Source: Salinimicrobium gaetbulicola (lineage in GTDB: Bacteria > Bacteroidota > Bacteroidia > Flavobacteriales > Flavobacteriaceae). From it: a stretch of 64,000 bases of DNA. Position 1 is the first letter of the stretch. Every line of letters begins with the position of its first letter. Below are positions 8,819 to 17,272 of the stretch, piece by piece. The position numbers were made by a program, and so were the translations under genes. Where the stretch lies: contig NZ_JBHTJP010000035.1 of the NCBI RefSeq assembly GCF_042676025.1, positions 930,001 to 994,000 on the forward strand, given 5' to 3'. The notes beneath the pieces are model-generated. The model was not told the origin of the DNA and made no database searches. It worked only from the letters and a program-made list of their open reading frames with translations.

Positions 8819-9697
8819 ATGAAAAAAACCTACTTTTTTATGGTGGTCATAACTATGACCATTATTTACTCATGTTCAAAAGATTCTGAATTATCAGATT
8901 TCGATTTCACAGCTGCTGCAGAAGGGGAATTGATCGCTACAGTTGACGGAAGGGAATTTAAAGCAACTACCCAGGATGCTATGTTTTATGAAGGTGATCT
9001 GTATCTCACCGCAACCGATCTCTCTACTGGAGAAATGATTTCTATTTCGGTAGCGTCTCCTGAAGAGTCAACTTTTGACCTGGGAAGTAATCGTATATCT
9101 ATAACTTCTGCCAGCTACACTACAATGGAAAAGTCCAGTTATTTTTCCATTCATCCTGATGCGGGTGGGGAAATCACTATTAGTGAATTGGATATGGATA
9201 ATAAAACGGTTTCCGGAACCTTTAATTTCAAAGGAATTAAACTTCGTATGGATGCCAGTTATGATGAAGTTATTGAAATTACCAGTGGTGCCTTCAATAA
9301 AATATCATTCTATGTTCCTGAGGAATTGACTAACAGCGGAACAGCTAAAATTGACGGAAATCCACTAACCTTTGACACTGTTTATTTCTTTGGAGATTCT
9401 TCGGATTTTAGTGTAAGTATGCACGCAAGTAGTAATAACGGTCTCCTAATGTTCCAAATAACGGATATTACTGCTGGAACTTATGATTTATCTGGAGGAA
9501 CCTGGTCGGCGTCTTATATCATCGGAGGAGATGAATACTATTCCTCCACCGGTACTCTAACCATAATTAATCATGATACTGAAATGGGCTTACTCGAGGG
9601 CAGTTTTGAACTTGATGTTCAAAACTCTTCCCCTGATAATGGTGTTAATACATATAAATTTACAGAAGGTGAGTTTTCAATATACTATGTTCCTTAA
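8819..9697 (+). CDS. Two-repeat outer-surface lipoprotein (DUF6252-like)
   Basis: A 292-residue secreted lipoprotein. The signal peptide MKKTYFFMVVITMTIIYSC ends in a lipobox with the acylated Cys at residue 19, followed by Ser-Lys-Asp. The mature part has two similar beta-rich modules, about 35-165 and 175-292. Each starts A-x-[VI]-D-G-x-x-[FL], contains a T-x-D-[LI] strand with a T-Y/F-D-L turn, and ends with a G-x-F-x-[FL] strand followed by a T-x-G-x-F/E-F-S segment. This resembles DUF6252-type proteins of Flavobacteriia. Its role is unknown. The gene sits alone between two identical terminator repeats, which suggests a cassette-like insertion. Confidence 0.75.
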   Translation: MKKTYFFMVVITMTIIYSCSKDSELSDFDFTAAAEGELIATVDGREFKATTQDAMFYEGDLYLTATDLSTGEMISISVASPEESTFDLGSNRISITSASYTTMEKSSYFSIHPDAGGEITISELDMDNKTVSGTFNFKGIKLRMDASYDEVIEITSGAFNKISFYVPEELTNSGTAKIDGNPLTFDTVYFFGDSSDFSVSMHASSNNGLLMFQITDITAGTYDLSGGTWSASYIIGGDEYYSSTGTLTIINHDTEMGLLEGSFELDVQNSSPDNGVNTYKFTEGEFSIYYVP

Positions 9698-9760
9698 ACA
9701 TATGGGAAAATTTCTCTTCAATGAATGTTAAGTATATGCATTTGTATCAAAAACTCTCAT

Positions 9761-9792
9761 AAAGAGGCTGCCATTTGGCGGCCTTTTTTTTA
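9761..9792. terminator. Terminator shared by the lipoprotein and M20 genes (copy 2 of the repeat)
   Basis: The hairpin AGGCTGCC (9765-9772) / GGCGGCCT (9777-9784) is followed by eight T on the plus strand. It overlaps the stop codon of the convergent M20 gene. The 28 nt at 9761-9788 equal those at 8684-8711. Confidence 0.85.
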
Positions 9793-10971
9793 TGGTTCTT
9801 CGGAAGAATTCAGAATTTTTTGAATGATCGAAGTGAACATGTCAATTCCGGTTTGCAGTATCTCATCTGGAAAATCATAATCATTATGATGCAAGGCGGG
9901 AACATTAATACCTGCTCCCAATCCAAACATTGCCGCTTTTGTGTGTTGCGAGAACCATCCGAAATCTTCCCCGAACTTAAATGGATGTGGTTTGGTAATT
10001 AGTTGGTAGTCATTTTTGATAGCAACTTCTTTTATTATTTCATTGCATTTAGCATGATTTACCGTAGCGAGAAAGTGGTCAAACCATTGAATGTTGAATT
10101 TCAATTTTTCATCAGTACAGATTGAACCCACTAGATTAAGGATCTTTTTCTTCAAAACTTCCATCGCTTCTTCAGAGCGAGTCCTTATGGTGTAATGTAA
10201 TTCCCCTTTTCCGGCAGAAATGCCATATGCTTTGTCACCCATATTCAGGTAAACAGGAGTCAAAAGTGCGAACTCCGGATTGTTTTCATCGGGAATTCTA
10301 AAATCGTTTAATCCGGTTATGATCCGGGAAATAGCAACGGCAGGATTTATACCATTTTCCGGTTCTGAAGCATGTGATTGTTTGCCGGTTAATTGTATTG
10401 AGAAACTTAATACCGTACAGGAAAAGGCATCTTCAACCGTTATTATGGAGTTCAATGGTTCACCAGGTAAGTTGTGGAGCGCAAAGATATAATCTGGCTT
10501 TAAGGCTTTAAACTTTACATCTTTTAATACTTGTAGTGCTCCTTTACCAGTTTCTTCAGCCGGCTGAAAAAACAATATGATCCTCCCTTTTTTGATGGCT
10601 TGTGTTTTTATCCACGGAAGGATTCCGGCTACAATCGCCATATGTCCGTCATGCCCGCATTTGTGGGAAATACCTTTTTTTAATGATCGGTGGGAAAATT
10701 GATTGGGTTCCTCAATTGGCAAGGCATCCAGTTCACAGCGTATCATAACTGTAGGGCCTTCTTCCGGAAATGAATAGATCAAAGCCAGGCCAGCTCCGCC
10801 GAGATCTGAAACGATCTCCACTTCCGAATGGCTTTTTGCGAATTCCTGAATGATCTTGGAAGTGCCCGCTTCTTTTCCTGATAGGTCCGGATTTTGGTGC
10901 AGGTGTCTTCTTAATGTAATGATCTCTTCCAGCATACCTTTAGTTTTGTTTTCAGGGATTACAAAATCCAT
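9790..10971 (-). CDS. M20-family amidohydrolase (hippurate/IAA-amino-acid hydrolase type)
   Basis: A 393-residue metallohydrolase of the M20D group, which removes acyl or amino-acid groups from N-acylated amino acids. The metal ligands are visible in KCGHDGHM, FFQPAEETGKGA, ALHNLPG and the C-terminal ALHHNDYDFPDE. The lid domain lies roughly at residues 190-300. No signal peptide is present. The start ATG is well placed, and the next minus-strand gene (VOC) ends 28 bp upstream, so GNAT, VOC and this gene may be one transcript. The natural substrate cannot be told. Confidence 0.9.
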   Translation of the reverse strand: MDFVIPENKTKGMLEEIITLRRHLHQNPDLSGKEAGTSKIIQEFAKSHSEVEIVSDLGGAGLALIYSFPEEGPTVMIRCELDALPIEEPNQFSHRSLKKGISHKCGHDGHMAIVAGILPWIKTQAIKKGRIILFFQPAEETGKGALQVLKDVKFKALKPDYIFALHNLPGEPLNSIITVEDAFSCTVLSFSIQLTGKQSHASEPENGINPAVAISRIITGLNDFRIPDENNPEFALLTPVYLNMGDKAYGISAGKGELHYTIRTRSEEAMEVLKKKILNLVGSICTDEKLKFNIQWFDHFLATVNHAKCNEIIKEVAIKNDYQLITKPHPFKFGEDFGWFSQHTKAAMFGLGAGINVPALHHNDYDFPDEILQTGIDMFTSIIQKILNSSEEP

Positions 10972-10998
10972 GTAATACCAGAAATTCTTTTCATGATG

Positions 10999-11370
10999 CT
11001 ACACATGCTGGTCGAACAGGATCGCATTTCCGTCTGGATCTAGAACCACAAAGCTGCCGGGGCCTTTACCACTTTCATCAACTTCCTGCTGAAGTTCTAA
11101 GTTGTTGTTTTTTAGGTGCTTCTGAATACTTCTCACATCCTGGAAATCCTCGATTTTTTGGGCATTGGAATCCCATCCCGGGTTGAAGGTTAAAATGTTA
11201 TTTTCGAACATCCCCTGAAAAAGACCTATCAGGGTTTCTTCATTTTTCATGATCAAATAGTTCTTGGCCGGGTCTCCGGCAAAAACCTTAAATCCCAGGG
11301 TTTCATAGAATTTCTTTGATGCCTTCAGGTCTTTGACGCTCAGGCTTACTGAAAATGCTCCTAGTTTCAT
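10999..11370 (-). CDS. VOC-family (glyoxalase/bleomycin-resistance fold) protein
   Basis: A 123-residue protein with the paired beta-alpha-beta-beta-beta modules of vicinal oxygen chelate enzymes. The first half has the typical SLSVKDLKASKKFYETLGF, and the second ends with GSFVVLDPDGNAILFDQHV. A dioxygenase, isomerase or binding role is possible; the metal-binding set is incomplete, so no reaction is assigned. It lies 21 bp from the GNAT gene on the same strand. Confidence 0.85.
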   Translation of the reverse strand: MKLGAFSVSLSVKDLKASKKFYETLGFKVFAGDPAKNYLIMKNEETLIGLFQGMFENNILTFNPGWDSNAQKIEDFQDVRSIQKHLKNNNLELQQEVDESGKGPGSFVVLDPDGNAILFDQHV

Positions 11371-11391
11371 GTGTCCTAATTTATTTGTTTG

Positions 11392-11964
11392 CTAAGCTTT
11401 TCGAGGGGTGAAATCCCGTTCCAGCAGGCAATAGATCTCACTGTCTAAAAACCTTCCGTCGTAATAATAGTTTTCTCTAAAATACGCTTCCTTTTTGAAA
11501 CCTGTACGTTCCAGAATTTTTCGTGAATTCATATTTTCAGGATTGATGTTCGCTTCAAAACTATGGAGATTCAGCTTCTTGAAACCAAATGCTAATGCCG
11601 CGTCCATCGCTTCCTTCATATATCCTTTTCCCCAATAAGCAGGGTTAAGGGTGTAGCCTATTTCAGCTCTGAAATTCTTGCTGTCTATGCGCCAGAAAGC
11701 AAAATCCCCTATAAAAGCTCCGGAATTCTTTTCGGTAATTGCCCAAAAAATGCCCTTTTCAAGAGAATAGGTGTTTAGATTTTCTTTGATAAATTCCTCT
11801 GATTGCGCGATGCTGAGGTGTTCTTTTGAATCCATATGTTTCATCACCCTTTGGTCAGACCGCATGGATTGAACTTCTTTTGCATCTTCCAGGGTAAATT
11901 TTCTTAGGATAAGTCTATTGGTTTCTAAAACAGGGAACTCTTTAAAGAATGTTTTGTTGATCAT
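11392..11964 (-). CDS. GNAT N-acetyltransferase, RimJ/RimL type
   Basis: A 190-residue acetyltransferase beginning with the family's TNRLILRKFTLEDAKEV. It shows the acetyl-CoA-binding segment IGYTLNPAYWGKGYMKEA and the RKILERTGFKKE motif near the C-terminus. Members acetylate protein N-termini or small amines; this one's target is unknown. It is the first gene of the minus-strand run GNAT - VOC - M20. Confidence 0.9.
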   Translation of the reverse strand: MINKTFFKEFPVLETNRLILRKFTLEDAKEVQSMRSDQRVMKHMDSKEHLSIAQSEEFIKENLNTYSLEKGIFWAITEKNSGAFIGDFAFWRIDSKNFRAEIGYTLNPAYWGKGYMKEAMDAALAFGFKKLNLHSFEANINPENMNSRKILERTGFKKEAYFRENYYYDGRFLDSEIYCLLERDFTPRKA

Positions 11965-12089
11965 TTATCGATTATTTAATAGCCTGAGATGCCAGAAGGA
12001 AAGGTAGTCAAAAATGCCATTTTTAGAAGTTTAGCTGTAATCTGCTCAATAACCGGGTTTTTGCCTGGTGACCTAAATTGGATAATAAA

Positions 12090-12260
12090 TTATTTCAATT
12101 TTCTTTCTTTATCAGCTTTATACACACCAAAGAGAGCTAAAAGGACACCTAATACTAAAAAAGTATATTTTAAAAATTTATTTTCTTCAAAAAGGGTGGG
12201 GCCAAGCATCGTTAATATAAGTCCTGTTGAAGCTACAGTGATTCCGATATTATTTTTCAT
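12090..12260 (-). CDS. Small two-helix membrane protein, 56 aa
   Basis: An open reading frame under the usual length cutoff. It starts with ATG at 12260 and reads MKNNIGITVASTG, then a first hydrophobic helix (about 5-23), a charged turn FEENKFLK, a second helix (about 31-47, YTFLVLGVLLALFGVY) and a Lys/Arg-rich tail (KADKERKLK). The hydrophobic-charged-hydrophobic-basic pattern is typical of real flavobacterial small membrane proteins. A longer plus-strand frame across the same DNA (11989-12282) looks like its shadow. No function is known. Confidence 0.65.
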   Translation of the reverse strand: MKNNIGITVASTGLILTMLGPTLFEENKFLKYTFLVLGVLLALFGVYKADKERKLK

Positions 12261-12539
12261 TGAAAATAAATTTTGGGTTTAAATATGAGTAGATCAGTTT
12301 CTTCTTTTGTTACAATTTGATGTTTTTTCAACACTTATGTAAACCTTTTTCTCGCGAATTTTATTCATTCAGAATCACTGTAAATTAACCATTAATATTC
12401 CTGGTTTTTATAAAATTAAGTTTGAGAGGGTAAGTTAAGCTTCTTTAAACTCCTGACCTTAATCATAATTATTCTTCGATAATCCTCTCAACTTTGTCAC
12501 CTGGAAAGTCAGTATTAATGATAACCGGTTTTTCAGAAA
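12261..12539. promoter_or_regulatory. Intergenic region before the CoA-disulfide reductase
   Basis: About 280 AT-rich bases between the divergent small membrane protein and the CoADR gene. The main structure is an imperfect inverted repeat, AAGTTTGAGAGG at about 12418-12429 against CCTCTCAACTT at about 12484-12494 (one bulge), which could fold in the leader. I see no clear TAnnTTTG box. Confidence 0.3.
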
Positions 12540-14249
12540 ATGAACTTACCTATGGAAAAACAAAAAATAGTAATAGTTGGTGGTGTTGCAGGTGGTGCGA
12601 CCGCTGCAGCCAGGTTGAGACGTGTAAATGAGAATTCCCATATAGTCTTACTTGAAAGGGGAGAACATATTTCATTCGCTAACTGTGGATTGCCATATTA
12701 CATAGGTGGTTCTATAGAAAAGCGTGAAAAACTCCTTGTGCAAACCGTAGAAGGAATGTCTCGAAGGTTTAAACTTGATATTCGTAATCTTAGCGAGGTT
12801 TTAAACATCAATCGAGAGGAAAAAAGTGTCCGGATTATGGATCTAAGTACAGGAAAGGAATATGAAGAAACCTATGATGTTCTCCTGCTGTCACCCGGTG
12901 CAAAGCCATTCCTTCCTCCTGTGACAGGAATATCCGAAGCCAAGAACATTTTTAGCCTGAGAAGTATCCCTGATACCGATAAGATCAAAACATACGTAGA
13001 ACAGAAAAAACCAAAAAGTGCGGTTATCATAGGAGGCGGATTTATCGGTCTGGAAATGGCCGAAAACCTTCACGAGCTTGGGATAAATATTCGCCTGGTT
13101 GAACGCTCCGGGCAGGTAATGGAAGCCCTGGATTTTGAAATGGCTGCGATTGTACAGGAGCATTTACGCGCCAAAGGGGTAGAACTTTTTCTGAATAACG
13201 GACTTGAACGAATTGAAGCTGAAGGTAAAAAAGTGATCCTTCAGAATGGAGAGGAACTGGATACAGATATGATAATCATGGCCGCCGGGGTACAACCTGA
13301 AAGTAAGCTGGCTGAGGAGGCCGGTTTGGAATTGGGAAGTCGAAATAGCATCCGTGTCAATGAATATCTTCAGACTTCAGATCCATCTATTTATGCTGTA
13401 GGAGATGCGATTGAGGTAAAAGATTACATAAGCGGGCAAGCCGGTTTTGTCCCGCTGGCATGGCCTGCCAACAGACAGGGTCGTATTGTCGCCGATACTA
13501 TTTCGGGTAAGCCAACTGTCTACAAAGGTACTTTAGGCACGGCCATCGCAAAGGTATTTGACCTTACGGCAGCCGTGACCGGAAACAATGAAAAGATATT
13601 GCAGCGACGGGGAGTAACATACAAGGTAGCACACATCCACCCCAGCTCGCATGCCGGATATTACCCTGGAGCCACTCCTCTTGCTTTAAAAATGATATTC
13701 TCTCCTGATAATGGGACCATCTTGGGAGCACAGGCAGTAGGGGCCAAAGGAGCAGATAAACGCATTGATGTCCTGGCAACTGCCATTAAGGGAGGTCTAA
13801 CAATTTATGATCTTCCGGAACTGGAATTGGCTTATGCGCCACCTTTCTCCTCGGCAAAAGACCCTGTGAACATGTTGGGATATGTTGCTCAAAACATGTT
13901 GGATGGTAAGCTGGAAACTTTTCAGTGGTATGAAGTCCCAGGACTTCAGGAATCCGGGGCTTTCATTCTGGATGTTAGAGAAGAGAAAGAGTGGGAGGCC
14001 GGACATATAGATGGAGCGGTACATTTTCCGCTTGACACTTTACGAAACCGTATTCATGAGCTGCCTGCTTCAGAAACTATTTATCTGTACTGTCATGCTG
14101 GCCTTCGGGGATACCTGGCTACACGTATTTTGGAAGAAAACGGTTTAAGGGTCAAAAACCTTGATGGTGGAAATAAGACCTACAGAACTGCAATGAACGA
14201 GCGGAAATTGACCGAAAAAGCGATGCCGGTACCGGAAGTACTGGGTTAA
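12540..14249 (+). CDS. CoA-disulfide reductase fused to a rhodanese domain
   Basis: A 569-residue flavoprotein. The N-terminal FAD domain begins IVIVGGVAGGATAAARLRR, and SFANCGLPYYIGG carries the single redox Cys at residue 49. The NAD(P)H-binding motif VIIGGGFIGLEMAE lies near 162-175, and the FAD motif IYAVGDAIE follows. The dimerisation domain ends near residue 450, and a rhodanese domain follows with the active-site loop YLYCHAGLRGY. This is the CoADR-RHD architecture, which reduces CoA disulfides, persulfides or polysulfide. An internal ATG at codon 5 is an alternative start. A hairpin terminator follows. Confidence 0.92.
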   Translation: MNLPMEKQKIVIVGGVAGGATAAARLRRVNENSHIVLLERGEHISFANCGLPYYIGGSIEKREKLLVQTVEGMSRRFKLDIRNLSEVLNINREEKSVRIMDLSTGKEYEETYDVLLLSPGAKPFLPPVTGISEAKNIFSLRSIPDTDKIKTYVEQKKPKSAVIIGGGFIGLEMAENLHELGINIRLVERSGQVMEALDFEMAAIVQEHLRAKGVELFLNNGLERIEAEGKKVILQNGEELDTDMIIMAAGVQPESKLAEEAGLELGSRNSIRVNEYLQTSDPSIYAVGDAIEVKDYISGQAGFVPLAWPANRQGRIVADTISGKPTVYKGTLGTAIAKVFDLTAAVTGNNEKILQRRGVTYKVAHIHPSSHAGYYPGATPLALKMIFSPDNGTILGAQAVGAKGADKRIDVLATAIKGGLTIYDLPELELAYAPPFSSAKDPVNMLGYVAQNMLDGKLETFQWYEVPGLQESGAFILDVREEKEWEAGHIDGAVHFPLDTLRNRIHELPASETIYLYCHAGLRGYLATRILEENGLRVKNLDGGNKTYRTAMNERKLTEKAMPVPEVLG

Positions 14250-14265
14250 TCATTTGCCAAATTTA

Positions 14266-14295
14266 CAAGTCCTCACGAAAGTGGGGGCTTTTTGT
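14266..14295 (+). terminator. Terminator after the CoADR-rhodanese gene
   Basis: AGTCCTCAC and GTGGGGGCT pair around a GAAA tetraloop, followed by TTTTTGTTT. It ends at the stop codon of the convergent porin gene. Confidence 0.7.
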
Positions 14296-15450
14296 TTACA
14301 GTAAGAGCAAGGGGGCGATAAAACCGAGCCTAAAATCGTTCTTATTATAACTTGAAACACCAAATTCTTCTTCAACAGAACCTGGATAATCAAAATACCT
14401 ACCGATATAAGCTACGTAAAACCGGACATTAGTATTTTTAAAAGGACGGTAATATAAGGTGGGGATCATGCCATAGCTGGTTCGTATGTGGTCATTAGTG
14501 GTTTTGACATTATCATAGGCACTGCTGGTCATGAGTGTTAATAATGCCTTGAATTTTTGATTGAAGCGGTATTCAGCCCTTAACCAGTTCTCGATATACA
14601 TTACATCTTCAGCCACCTGTTCGATACTTACAATATTGGTTACGATACCCTTCGTATCGACCTGTTCATAGCTGTAATGAAAGTCGTACATCAGGTTTAG
14701 ATTGTTGTTTTCGTATTTATGGCCTAATGTGATAAATGTTGTGCCTCTTTTTTTAACTTCATTTGAATGGCTCACGCTATAAATGGTCTGGATCTTATCA
14801 TTAAAAAAACTTCCGCGCCAGTTGGCCACAACTGCTACCGGCCAGTCAGGCTCCTGAATGTTTTCAGCAACTATATCCCCGTAAAGGTCATCATAATGCA
14901 TGGTTCGCGAGTTTAATACCTGCAACCCTAATTTGTGATTTTCCGAAATCTGGTAATTAATTCCCGCTCCTGTTACGAATGCCAGGGCATTGTTATAAAT
15001 GTCATTATATTCCAGAACATCCAGGTTACTGAACTCATACTCATAGCCCCCATAAAATGCCGTCATTTTCCCTACTAAGAGATTGAGGGTCGGTCCTATT
15101 TTTATATCCAGATAAGCTAATTCAATATTGCTGCCCAGTTGATCCAGGGTTTGTACATCACCTCCTTTATTAAAGCGGTTTCTGAAATTGAAATTTATCC
15201 TTTCGTGTACTTTCCCAGAGATACCGAGAGCCGTATGCCCGTTTTCAAACTGGATACCATTATAATAATTGTCTCCACCTCGGAAAGTATACGCTTGAAA
15301 ATCCATACGCATATCAAAGGTGATATTAATGTTTTTTAAGAGTTCGATCTTCTCTAAAGGGATCAAAGGTTCAGGCAGACTATCATTTTGCTGCGGAAAT
15401 CCCAATAGAGGAGTGAGTAAAAGCACACATAGTAATAATGACTTTATCAT
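14296..15450 (-). CDS. Outer-membrane porin-like beta-barrel protein
   Basis: A 384-residue protein with a cleavable signal peptide (about 1-20, ending GFPQQ) and a mature part of alternating amphipathic strands rich in aromatic residues. It ends in a hydrophobic strand (DFRLGFIAPLLLL) rather than the classic terminal Phe. The regular pattern (GGDNYYNGIQFENGHTALGI, INFNFRNRFNKGG) resembles Bacteroidota porins of the OprP/OprO class. It is convergent with the CoADR gene and is the last chromosomal gene before the integrated element. Transported solute unknown. Confidence 0.7.
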   Translation of the reverse strand: MIKSLLLCVLLLTPLLGFPQQNDSLPEPLIPLEKIELLKNINITFDMRMDFQAYTFRGGDNYYNGIQFENGHTALGISGKVHERINFNFRNRFNKGGDVQTLDQLGSNIELAYLDIKIGPTLNLLVGKMTAFYGGYEYEFSNLDVLEYNDIYNNALAFVTGAGINYQISENHKLGLQVLNSRTMHYDDLYGDIVAENIQEPDWPVAVVANWRGSFFNDKIQTIYSVSHSNEVKKRGTTFITLGHKYENNNLNLMYDFHYSYEQVDTKGIVTNIVSIEQVAEDVMYIENWLRAEYRFNQKFKALLTLMTSSAYDNVKTTNDHIRTSYGMIPTLYYRPFKNTNVRFYVAYIGRYFDYPGSVEEEFGVSSYNKNDFRLGFIAPLLLL

Positions 15451-15719
15451 AGGAATTAAAATTTGCTGTTTTCTGAAGTATCCTAAGAATTTACTGAATT
15501 TTATTGAAATCAGTGTGTAAACTTATAATATAAAAGAGCTTTTATTTCTGATATCCAGAATTTTGCAGGGATTGGAATTGATAAAGGTGTGAATTCTGAG
15601 TTTGTACGATAGTAAGTTCGCAACTGCGAGGAGGGACTTTTATTCGGGAACATTAAGCAAATTCATAATAGACCTAAAATGAAAAAAGTCCCCATTTTCA
15701 TGGAGACTTTCTGCTTTAT
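15451..15719. other. Intergenic region between the porin gene and the element
   Basis: About 270 bases of chromosomal flank. It holds the porin upstream region and the displaced tRNA terminator at 15681-15712; I see no gene in it. Confidence 0.5.
15681..15712 (-). terminator. Terminator behind the displaced tRNA-Arg 3' end
   Basis: AAAGTCCCCAT (15685-15695) and ATGGAGACTTT (15700-15710) form an 11-bp stem with a 4-nt loop. The one mismatch becomes a G-U pair only in minus-strand RNA, and the T run (six T) follows on the minus strand, so it serves leftward transcription. It lies just past the tRNA-end repeat at 15720 and was probably the tRNA's original terminator before integration. Confidence 0.75.
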
Positions 15720-15741
15720 GTGACCTCGCCAGAACTCAAAC
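15720..15741. repeat. Left attachment site (tRNA-Arg 3'-end duplicate)
   Basis: Twenty-two bases matching the tRNA-Arg 3' end at 23874-23895 except at two positions. The first 13 bases (GTGACCTCGCCAG) are identical. They cover the acceptor-stem strand and part of the T-arm. Beyond them the two loci diverge. Confidence 0.8.
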
Positions 15742-15861
15742 ATTTAGAACTGCTGGTTTTTATCAACCCGGTATATTCATTAGTAACACATCAAAACCCT
15801 TGCATTTAAAGGCTTTATCTGCTATCTGTTTCTGCTAATAAGATTGAATGTTAATTAAAAA

Positions 15862-15892
15862 TGTGGACTAGGTGTGGACTAAATGTGGACTA
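15862..15892. repeat. Three TGTGGACTA repeats at 11-bp spacing (candidate integrase arm sites, left)
   Basis: Exact TGTGGACTA at 15862-15870, 15873-15881 and 15884-15892, in the same orientation one helical turn apart. The same motif occurs twice near the right end. They abut the TATATTTG promoter box of the integrase. Confidence 0.75.
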
Positions 15893-15896
15893 GTGC

Positions 15897-15904
15897 TATA
15901 TTTG
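15897..15904 (+). promoter_or_regulatory. Putative -7 element of the integrase gene
   Basis: TATATTTG, 22 nt before the integrase ATG. The TGTGGACTA repeats end four bases upstream, so a protein bound there would cover the -10 to -45 region. Confidence 0.5.
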
Positions 15905-15926
15905 TTCCGGAAATCAAACTTAACAC

Positions 15927-17264
15927 ATGGCACTTTCTTTCTTTCTTCAATCAAAAAAGAACCCAGCTCCTATATATGTCCGGATTAGAGAAGGACGTGG
16001 AATTGACGCTAAGGCGAAGACTAATCTAAAAATAAATCCAGACCACTTTGTCAAGGGTAAAACGAAAAACTTAAGAATGCCGTCTGGAGCAGATATTCAG
16101 ACAAAGAAGCTAGTTCAGGAAACTAACATGGCTCTAAATAGTCTACAAGAAGATCTTGATCTACTTAGGTTTAGCCTTACTACGGCGCTAAATAATAGAA
16201 AGGATTATGAGACTATTAATAGTGACTGGCTAAAGGAGCAAATAAATCCATGCAAGAAGGATGAACTACCGGTAGATCTCATAGGATATTTTGACTACTA
16301 TTATGAAGTGAAGAAAAATGAGCTAAAACCTACTACACTAAAGAAAAACAAGTCTATCAGGAACAGGGTGGAAGCATTTCAAAAAACGTACGGGAAGATA
16401 TATATCCAAGAGGTAAACAGGAGGTTTAGTAGATCTTTCCAGAGCTGGTGCGACAAAGAAAACTATGCTAATAACACAAAGTTGCAGACTCTAAAGGTAA
16501 TTAAGACCATATGCTACCATGCTAAGGAAAATGGAATACCTACACACCCAGAACTGGAATACATTGCTAAAGGGCTTAGATTTCAAAAAGCAGAGCATAT
16601 TCACCTGAGCTTTGAGGATATCAAAAAAATTGTTGAGGTGAAACTGGAGAAGGAGCGTCTGGATACTGCAAGGGATTGGCTAGTAATAAGCTGTTATACT
16701 GCTCAAAGGGTGTCAGACTTTCTGTATTATTCTGAGGATGATGTGACCTATAATATGGAAGAGAAAATGTATATGTTAAACATCAAACAGGACAAGACAG
16801 AGAAACCAGTTAGCATTCCGCTTGTGCCTGAGGTGGTTGACATATTAAAAAAGAGGGACGGGAAATTCCCGCCGATCTTTTCAAAAAATGAAGACAGTAA
16901 TGAAGCGATGTACAATCGAGCTATAAAGGAAGTATGTCGGCTTGCTAAGGTCAATGACTTAGTTGAGGTCCAAATGAAAAACCCAAAGACAAAGAGGAAT
17001 GAAGAAGTACTAGTGCAGAAGTTTAAAGCAGTAAGTAGTCACATTGGGAGAAGATCTTTCGCTACAAATTTTTATGGTCGTATTAAAACTCCTTTGTTAA
17101 TTAGTGCAACAGGACATTCAACAGAAGCGCAATTCCTGAGGTATGTCGGTAGAACTGAGGATCAAAATGCTGTTGCTCTTGGCCATGCGATGAGGGGTGT
17201 GCTGGAAACAAGAAACAGAGAGCCTCAGCTAAAAGTGGTTAAGGCAGCTGTAAATGAAAATTAA
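15927..17264 (+). CDS. Tyrosine recombinase (integrase)
   Basis: A 445-residue site-specific recombinase that would integrate and excise the element at tRNA-Arg. Residues about 1-90 are an arm-DNA-binding domain of the Bacteroidota type (FFLQSKKNPAPIYVRI), about 115-210 the SAM-like core-binding domain, and about 225-430 the catalytic domain. The catalytic set is complete: Arg261 (TAQRVSD), Lys near 290 (QDKTEKPVSIPL), His372-x-x-Arg375 (SHIGRRSF), His397 (TGHST) and Tyr406 (LRYVG). It lies 185 bp inside the left end and is read inward. The next gene begins 8 bp later. Confidence 0.95.
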   Translation: MALSFFLQSKKNPAPIYVRIREGRGIDAKAKTNLKINPDHFVKGKTKNLRMPSGADIQTKKLVQETNMALNSLQEDLDLLRFSLTTALNNRKDYETINSDWLKEQINPCKKDELPVDLIGYFDYYYEVKKNELKPTTLKKNKSIRNRVEAFQKTYGKIYIQEVNRRFSRSFQSWCDKENYANNTKLQTLKVIKTICYHAKENGIPTHPELEYIAKGLRFQKAEHIHLSFEDIKKIVEVKLEKERLDTARDWLVISCYTAQRVSDFLYYSEDDVTYNMEEKMYMLNIKQDKTEKPVSIPLVPEVVDILKKRDGKFPPIFSKNEDSNEAMYNRAIKEVCRLAKVNDLVEVQMKNPKTKRNEEVLVQKFKAVSSHIGRRSFATNFYGRIKTPLLISATGHSTEAQFLRYVGRTEDQNAVALGHAMRGVLETRNREPQLKVVKAAVNEN

Positions 17265-17272
17265 CCACCCTT

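Noticed and set aside
11989..12282. Plus-strand 97-codon open frame
   Set aside because: It lies antisense to the better-supported 56-aa membrane protein at 12090-12260, and its product has no coherent domain pattern.
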